Below, in pieces: positions 59,258-64,000 of a DNA stretch of 64,000 bases. The position numbers were made by a program, and so were the translations under genes. The notes under the pieces were generated by a model. That model ran no database searches. It saw nothing but the letters and a program-made list of their open reading frames with translations, and had not been told where the DNA came from. Source of the DNA: Anaerolineae bacterium (GTDB lineage: Bacteria; Chloroflexota; Anaerolineae; Aggregatilineales; Phototrophicaceae). The DNA is taken from the NCBI GenBank assembly GCA_022824365.1, contig JAJEAA010000012.1:1-64000 (forward strand), read 5' to 3'. Position 1 is the first letter of the stretch. Each line of letters opens with the position of its first letter.

Positions 59258-59422
59258 GCGCATATTGCCCGGATATGGCGCTATTGCTGCAAAGTAGGAC
59301 GTTTCAGACGATACTCGGAGACGTATTGATGTGCGGTCGAACTGGCGGCTGGTCCCGGCTCGTTTCGTCGGCCGCTGTAGTGGACGACGCAGCGGGCTGC
59401 CCGCTTGATGATATTCACATCT

Positions 59423-60085
59423 TCATTCCAGCTTCGCCAAGCGCTTCTTCGCGCGCTCCTTACGCAATCGCTTGTTCCGCCGACTGAGATGCTCGTGCAT
59501 CTCAAGCAGATAATCAAGTGTCCGCGCTGCTTCGTCCTCACCGACGCGCAGCAGTTCCGGACAACGCTCGCGCCGCTGAGCCGTCACTTCGTAAATCGCG
59601 AGCGCCGCCGATACCGAGACGTTCATGCTCTGCGCGATGCCCACCATCGGGATCGTCACCAGCTTGTCCGCCAGGGAAATCGCCTTCGCCGATAAACCGG
59701 TCTTCTCATTGCCGAAGAGCAGCCCCAACTTCGGCGCGCAGAGATCGGCTTCGTGTATCGGCGGGACTGCCGGGTCAATCACGGTCGCCGCCAATTGCCA
59801 GCCCTCGTTCTTCAGCTCGCGCAGCGCCGCCTCCGTATCATGATAGACACGATATTCAAGCCACTTGTTGGTGGCGGTGGAACTGTTCTTGCCGACTTCC
59901 TTGGGGTCGAATGCCGGCTGCTTCTCAAAGATGACATTGATCCGCTGAATGCCAAAGGCGTCGCAACTGCGGGCGATGGCGCCCAAATTATGCGGGTCGA
60001 AGACATCTTCGATCACGACGGTCAAACCCGATTGTCGCCCCGCGGCGACTCGCTTTAACTTCTTGAGTCTCTCTTCGGTCGGCAT
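59423..60085 (-). CDS. trmH: TrmH/SpoU-family RNA 2'-O-methyltransferase
   Basis: 220 residues from the ATG at 60085. SPOUT fold with the three conserved motifs: motif 1 DVFDPHNLGAIARSCDAFG (catalytic Arg39), motif 2 LLFGNEKTGLS, motif 3 SMNVSVSAALAIYE. The N-terminal MPTEERLKKLKRVAAGRQSG and the basic C-terminal tail (RRNKRLRKERAKKRLAKLE) match TrmH, which methylates G18 of tRNA; an rRNA target cannot be ruled out. It starts four bases after the Uma2 gene stop, so they share an operon. Confidence 0.88.
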   Translation of the reverse strand: MPTEERLKKLKRVAAGRQSGLTVVIEDVFDPHNLGAIARSCDAFGIQRINVIFEKQPAFDPKEVGKNSSTATNKWLEYRVYHDTEAALRELKNEGWQLAATVIDPAVPPIHEADLCAPKLGLLFGNEKTGLSAKAISLADKLVTIPMVGIAQSMNVSVSAALAIYEVTAQRRERCPELLRVGEDEAARTLDYLLEMHEHLSRRNKRLRKERAKKRLAKLE

Positions 60086-60089
60086 GGCA

Positions 60090-60659
60090 TCAATGAAAGA
60101 TGCAGCGCACCTCCAATGTAAAGTCGGGCAGAACATCCTCGCCGGTCAAAGTGTCATTAGGACCGAAAACGTCGCGTCTGATCTTGCCCTCTTCTGTCTG
60201 ACGGCAGACCTCGACGCTCTCCTGTTCGGGCAATACGATCCATACCAGCTTCGCGCCATTTCTCAAATAGATCTCGGCTTTCTCCCGAGTTTTTTGGAGC
60301 GTGTCCGTCGGCGACAGGATTTCGACGGCCAAGTCAGGCATCACAGGCACATAGCGTTTGGGAAAGGGCGCTGGCGCTTTCATATGACTGACGAAGGCGA
60401 CATCGGGGGCAAGCAGGGTCAGTCGATTGCCTGGCGGGTGATAGCCTGTCTCCACGGTGGCGCGACCTAAATCATGTTCTCGGACAAAAGCGCGAATGTA
60501 GCTTCCCAGATTGAGTGAAAACTCTCCATGTTCCCCGCCCGGCGGCGACATTTCAATTAGCGTCCCATCGATCAACTCGTAGTGCTTGTTTTCGTTGTCA
60601 GTATGATGGGAGATTTGCCAGACATCATCTATATCGTAGACTCGCTGTCGCAGTTCCAT
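60090..60659 (-). CDS. Uma2-family (DUF820) putative endonuclease
   Basis: 189 residues from the ATG at 60659, which gives the family opening RVYDIDDVWQISH; upstream ATGs at 60680 and 60695 are possible. Conserved PD-(D/E)xK-like residues: ELIDGTLIEMSPPGGEHGEF, then LLAPDVAFVSHM, then PDLAVEILSPTDTLQKTREKAEIYL with the Glu and Lys of the nuclease core. The family is expanded in cyanobacteria and Chloroflexota and has no settled function. It is followed by trmH after four bases. Confidence 0.85.
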   Translation of the reverse strand: MELRQRVYDIDDVWQISHHTDNENKHYELIDGTLIEMSPPGGEHGEFSLNLGSYIRAFVREHDLGRATVETGYHPPGNRLTLLAPDVAFVSHMKAPAPFPKRYVPVMPDLAVEILSPTDTLQKTREKAEIYLRNGAKLVWIVLPEQESVEVCRQTEEGKIRRDVFGPNDTLTGEDVLPDFTLEVRCIFH

Positions 60660-60742
60660 CACCTGCTCGCCTTTCACCATCTCCAAAGAGAGCATAACAT
60701 AATTTTATTCCTCTGTCCGCAAAGGCAAACTCGCGCCGCTGC

Positions 60743-60771
60743 TGCACAACCCGGCCAAAACCCGTTATAAT
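60743..60771 (+). promoter_or_regulatory. promoter of the phosphofructokinase gene
   Basis: TGCACA (60743-60748), a 17-base spacer, then TATAAT (60766-60771), 33 bases before the ATG at 60805. Confidence 0.55.
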
Positions 60772-60804
60772 CAGATAAAACTGGTTATTTCAAGGTTGCT
60801 TCTA

Positions 60805-61980
60805 ATGATTGGTAGCACAATAGGCGTCCTCACCGCCGGCGGCGACAGCCCCGGCTTAAATGCCGCCATTCGCGGTCTCGGTAAAACCGCCATCGATCAA
60901 CATGGCATGCGGCTGATCGGCATCCGCGACGGCTTCCGCGGCTTGATGCAAAACCGAGTCGTCTGGTTGGGCGCGGATGATTTGAGCGGCATCCTGACCC
61001 TCGGCGGCACCATCCTCGGCACCAGCCGGGACAAGCCGCACAAGATGCCTATCGGCGGCAAAAGCCGCGATATGACCGATGTCATCGTTGAGAATTACCA
61101 GCGGCACCACCTCGAAGCGCTGGTATGCCTTGGCGGGGGCGGCACGGCGAAGAACGCTTGGCGCCTGGCGCAATTGGGCCTCAACATCATCTTCCTGCCC
61201 AAGACTATTGACAATGACGTCAGCGGCACTGATGTCACCTTCGGCTACGATACCGCGCTGAATATCGCCACCGAAGCCATCGACCGCCTGCACTCGACCG
61301 CCCACAGCCACCACCGCATCATCGTCTGCGAGATCATGGGCCATAACACCGGCTGGCTCGCGCTGGGCGCCGGTTTGGCCGGCGGCGCCGATGTCATTCT
61401 CATCCCGGAAATCCCCTTCGACACCGAAGCCATCGCCGATTCGATCCGCGCCCGCAGCCGCGGGGGCAAAAGATTCAGCATTGTCGCTGTTTCCGAAGGC
61501 GCCATGACACAGCGCGTCGGGGAGAAGCTGCACAGCGCCCGCGCCCGCATCGCCAAAGCCGAAGCCGATATGGTCAGTAACGCCGATGACAAAGCCAAAT
61601 ACCGAGCAGCGCGGCAGCAGCGCCGGGAAGCTCGCGCCGACCTGGCCGAGATCGAAAAAGAACGCAGCGGCGGCACCCAGTTGCTGACTCAGGAATTGGA
61701 AAAACGCACCGGGTTGGAATCCCGCGTGACCATCCTTGGTCATATTCAGCGCGGGGGAGTGCCTTCGCCAAAGGACCGCCTACTGGCCACGCGCCTCGGC
61801 GTCTCCGCCGCCAATTGCATCGCCGAAGGCATGTCGAATATCATGGTCGGCGTGAAGGGCGACGGGGTTGCCGCCGTGCCCTTGGAAGATGTCGCTGGCA
61901 AGCGCAAGAATGTGCCCCTCGATCACCCCTGGCTGCAAACCGCCCGGGACCTGGAAATCTGCCTGGGCGAAGCGATGTAG
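60805..61980 (+). CDS. pfkA: 6-phosphofructokinase (group III type) with a coiled-coil insertion
   Basis: 391 residues from the ATG at 60805 (a TTG nine bases upstream is less likely). Signature segments: [28 protein letters not shown] and PKTIDND. The Lys before TIDND (equivalent to E. coli Gly124) is typical of PPi-type and group III enzymes. The GGDGS loop reads GGGGT, so the catalytic Asp103 equivalent is missing there. The phosphoryl donor is therefore uncertain. A highly charged helical stretch of about 50 residues (about 235-285, rich in Arg, Ala, Glu and Lys) precedes [17 protein letters not shown]. The shorter E. coli enzyme lacks it. Confidence 0.9.
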   Translation: MIGSTIGVLTAGGDSPGLNAAIRGLGKTAIDQHGMRLIGIRDGFRGLMQNRVVWLGADDLSGILTLGGTILGTSRDKPHKMPIGGKSRDMTDVIVENYQRHHLEALVCLGGGGTAKNAWRLAQLGLNIIFLPKTIDNDVSGTDVTFGYDTALNIATEAIDRLHSTAHSHHRIIVCEIMGHNTGWLALGAGLAGGADVILIPEIPFDTEAIADSIRARSRGGKRFSIVAVSEGAMTQRVGEKLHSARARIAKAEADMVSNADDKAKYRAARQQRREARADLAEIEKERSGGTQLLTQELEKRTGLESRVTILGHIQRGGVPSPKDRLLATRLGVSAANCIAEGMSNIMVGVKGDGVAAVPLEDVAGKRKNVPLDHPWLQTARDLEICLGEAM

Positions 61981-61981
61981 G

Positions 61982-62752
61982 TTAACCCGCGGCCGCCGTT
62001 CTCACCCGCGCCACAACCGCCTGCGCCGCGCTCGCCATCAGCGACACATCGTTCATCACCGTGACGAACTCATAACCCCGCCCGACCATCTCAATCGCGT
62101 GGTCCGTATCCGCCGAGAACAACCCGGCCTTAATGCCATGCTTCCGCGCCGATTCCAGAATCGCGTCCAGCGCCGCGTCCACGGTCGCATCATCCGATAC
62201 CAAGCCGGCTTTGCCCGTCATGCTCAAGCGCAAATCGCCGATGCCGACGAAGACGCCATCCAGCCCGGGGACGCTCATGATCTCGTCGCGATTATCATAG
62301 CCGGCCTGCGTCTCGATCATGGCGAAGGTGATGACCGTGTCGTTGGCATGTTCGGCATAATCCGCGCCGGCGTAAACCCGCGCTCGCGTCGGTCCCAGGC
62401 TGCGGTAGCCCAGCGGCGGAAAACGACAAGCGCCGACAAAAGCCTCGCATTCCACGCGCGTCTCGATCATCGGGCAGATCACGCCATAGGCGCCTGCGTC
62501 CAGCAAACGCATAGTATCGCCGGGAGTATTCCAGTTGACCCGCACCATCGGCACGGTCTCGGTTGTAGAGATGGCTTGCAGCATCTGTATCGCCGTCTCC
62601 ATGCCCATCATGCCGTGCTGCATATCGACAACCAGGCTATCCCAGCCGGAATGCGCCATGACCTCAGCCGACCAGGTGCTGGGGCTATGCAGCCAGCCGT
62701 TGAGCACCGGCTTGCCTTCCGCCCATAATTTTCGCACGCGATTTTCCCGCAT
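61982..62752 (-). CDS. HpcH/HpaI-family aldolase
   Basis: 256 residues, TIM barrel. The family pattern is clear: NGWLHSPSTWSAEVMAHSG, VVDMQHGMMGMETAI with the general-base His, then FAMIETQAGYDN and FVGIGDLRLSMTG, with the Glu and Asp that bind the divalent metal. Known members cleave 4-hydroxy-2-oxoheptanedioate or similar hydroxy-oxo acids into pyruvate or oxaloacetate plus an aldehyde. The physiological substrate is not evident. GGAGGAAG precedes the ATG. It ends 1 base from the convergent pfk gene. Confidence 0.9.
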   Translation of the reverse strand: MRENRVRKLWAEGKPVLNGWLHSPSTWSAEVMAHSGWDSLVVDMQHGMMGMETAIQMLQAISTTETVPMVRVNWNTPGDTMRLLDAGAYGVICPMIETRVECEAFVGACRFPPLGYRSLGPTRARVYAGADYAEHANDTVITFAMIETQAGYDNRDEIMSVPGLDGVFVGIGDLRLSMTGKAGLVSDDATVDAALDAILESARKHGIKAGLFSADTDHAIEMVGRGYEFVTVMNDVSLMASAAQAVVARVRTAAAG

Positions 62753-62789
62753 ATTCCGCTCTTCCTCCGCTCAGCTAAACTCGCCGCCG

Positions 62790-62795
62790 ATTATA
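62790..62795 (-). promoter_or_regulatory. -10 box (TATAAT) of the aldolase gene
   Basis: Perfect TATAAT on the minus strand, 37 bases before the ATG at 62752. The -35 region is poor. Confidence 0.45.
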
Positions 62796-63029
62796 GCCGC
62801 AGGGTACTAAGTTTCCCAAACCCTGGTGGTGATAGGATGTTTATCTGTTACAATCCCGTGTGTCACTCAGGAACATGGAAAATGAGTCTCCCGATGGCTG
62901 GTACCCTCAACACCTCGAAATAGCGTCCGATTTCTTCCTTGTCGTCGTTTCAGCACGCTCGCGGCGCGGGCTAAACCAAATCGCTCTGCGCCCGTCCCAA
63001 TTCGGTGTTGTCCTCTGAGGGTATCTCGC

Positions 63030-64000
63030 ATGTATTCCAGCAACATCAACAAAGTCATCTTCATCAACTTCTGCCAGCGCTTCCATCTCTATGTGCACGC
63101 TGTGGCGCTGCTGCTGCTGGCGCGCGGACTGACGCTGGTGCAGATCAGCCTGATCGAGTCGATCATGATTTTCACCATCTTCTTGATGGAGGCGCCCACC
63201 GGCGTCTTGGCTGACCGTGTGGGCAGAAAGTGGTCGATCTTCTGCTCCACCTTTCTGCTGATGAGCGCCGAGTTCCTCTTCATCTTCGCCCGTGATTTCA
63301 ACTGGTATATCGTCATCGCCTTGCTAACCGGCACGGGATTTGCCTTCGCCTCCGGCGCGATAGAGGCGCTGGTCTATGACAGCCTGCCGGAAGAAGGGCG
63401 CGAGGATGCTATGAAGCGGGAGATGGGCCGCCTTGGCTTCTACGCCCAAATCGCCTTTGTCATTGCTCCCATCATCGGCGGGCTCATCATCGGCGAGGCG
63501 CGTCAACAAGACTTTATCCCCGCTATCGCCTTGACCGTGGCCGCTCTGCTCCTCGGAGTGATTGTCTGCCTGACCTTGCGCGAGCCAGCCAGCCACACAT
63601 CGGAGAAGAAGCCCGGCAGCGTGGAACTGTTCCGCGATGGCGTCTCCCTGCTGCGTCATCACAAGCGTCTACGCCGGCTGGCAATGCTAGTCGTCCTCAC
63701 CGCGCCCTTCACCGGCGCTATCGTGACGACCTTGGGTCCGCCTTATTTGGTGCAAAACGAAGTATCGCCTTTCGCAGTCGGCGTGGCGCTTTCCGTCGGC
63801 AGTCTGCTGGCGGCTTTCACACAGCGCTATGCCTACAAGTTCGAATCGTCGCTGGGGCAGGCGCGGGCGATCGCGGTGCTAATTCTGCTGCCCGGCGTTT
63901 TGTACTGGCTTTTTGCCGCGGTCGTCGGACCCTTCGCGACCTTTTTCGTCATCATCCTAATATACGGCTTTAACGACATGAAAGGACCGCTCTTCTCCGC
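63030..64000 (+). CDS. MFS transporter, 3' end cut by the window edge
   Basis: The ATG at 63030 follows GAGG by nine bases, and the frame stays open for 323 codons to the window end. Membrane helices are regularly spaced. The loop between helices 2 and 3 carries the major-facilitator motif A (GVLADRVGRKWS), and helix 3 starts with IFCSTFLLMSAEFLFIFA. About 8 to 9 of 12 helices are in the window. Substrate unknown. A TACAAT at 62849-62854 may be its -10 box, which would leave a leader of about 170 bases. Confidence 0.88.
   Translation, partial: MYSSNINKVIFINFCQRFHLYVHAVALLLLARGLTLVQISLIESIMIFTIFLMEAPTGVLADRVGRKWSIFCSTFLLMSAEFLFIFARDFNWYIVIALLTGTGFAFASGAIEALVYDSLPEEGREDAMKREMGRLGFYAQIAFVIAPIIGGLIIGEARQQDFIPAIALTVAALLLGVIVCLTLREPASHTSEKKPGSVELFRDGVSLLRHHKRLRRLAMLVVLTAPFTGAIVTTLGPPYLVQNEVSPFAVGVALSVGSLLAAFTQRYAYKFESSLGQARAIAVLILLPGVLYWLFAAVVGPFATFFVIILIYGFNDMKGPLFS

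Noticed and set aside
62840..63029. T-box or other riboswitch upstream of the MFS gene (a GCTGGTACCC word is present)
   Set aside because: The surrounding T-box features (specifier stem, AGTA loops, terminator) are absent; one short word is not enough.

Overview
The window reads as chromosomal DNA from a GC-rich bacterium, most likely a member of the Chloroflexota (Anaerolineae-like). That is an inference from the gene set and style, not from a marker gene: long Pro/Thr-rich secreted proteins with single C-terminal anchors, FHA and LCP proteins, a group-III type phosphofructokinase, frequent GTG and TTG starts, and many ATGA-coupled gene pairs. No rRNA, tRNA, CRISPR array or replication origin was recognised. 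Both window edges cut genes.

Layout. 1-12.8 kb: a Fur-family regulator coupled to a 3-ketoacyl-CoA thiolase and a fused 3-oxoacid CoA-transferase; a class IV aminotransferase; a secreted CAP/LysM protein; a TetR regulator with a palindrome-rich upstream region; an ECF-like sigma factor; a secreted subtilase; nitrilase and gatC; a DinB/ClbS-like protein; an LCP-family cell-wall ligase. 12.9-21.7 kb: a double-FHA protein coupled to a sulfatase, a beta-lactamase-fold hydrolase, an Ldh2-type dehydrogenase, a helical protein of unknown role, a secreted cyclophilin, and DUF2461. 21.7-37.9 kb: a giant VWA surface protein with about 1.4 kb of Pro-Thr repeats, a small four-helix membrane protein, glycosyltransferase, MATE transporter, GT39-like protein, two phage-tail-like orphans, a lipoprotein, SRPBCC protein, recF, a TolB-like propeller and a YcgQ/YraQ permease pair. 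38-46.5 kb: two translationally coupled class III nucleotide cyclases, an FAD oxidoreductase, tsaD, and a low-GC AAA ATPase plus Toprim pair that looks like an antiphage module. 46.5-51.1 kb: a polytopic membrane protein with a duplicated histidine motif, a lipoprotein, a Kv-type channel and sthA.

51.1-57.4 kb is a mosaic accessory region full of short repeats: a fused DNA methyltransferase-nuclease with a low-GC central segment, a 45-residue membrane protein, a low-GC proteasome-like Ntn hydrolase followed by a small hydrophilic protein, an orphan phage portal gene, and two neighbouring genes sharing a duplicated membrane tail. 57.6-64 kb returns to housekeeping-type genes: M23 peptidase, DinB, trmH, Uma2, pfk, an HpcH/HpaI aldolase and the start of an MFS transporter.

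The strongest new observations are these. (1) The coupled cyclases have complementary degenerate active sites, as in mammalian C1/C2 adenylyl cyclase. (2) The AAA/Toprim pair resembles a split OLD or PARIS-type defence module. (3) A proteasome-like hydrolase sits beside a small, probably disordered protein. (4) Three or four dispersed repeat families appear to donate terminators, start contexts and even in-frame coding sequence to genes.
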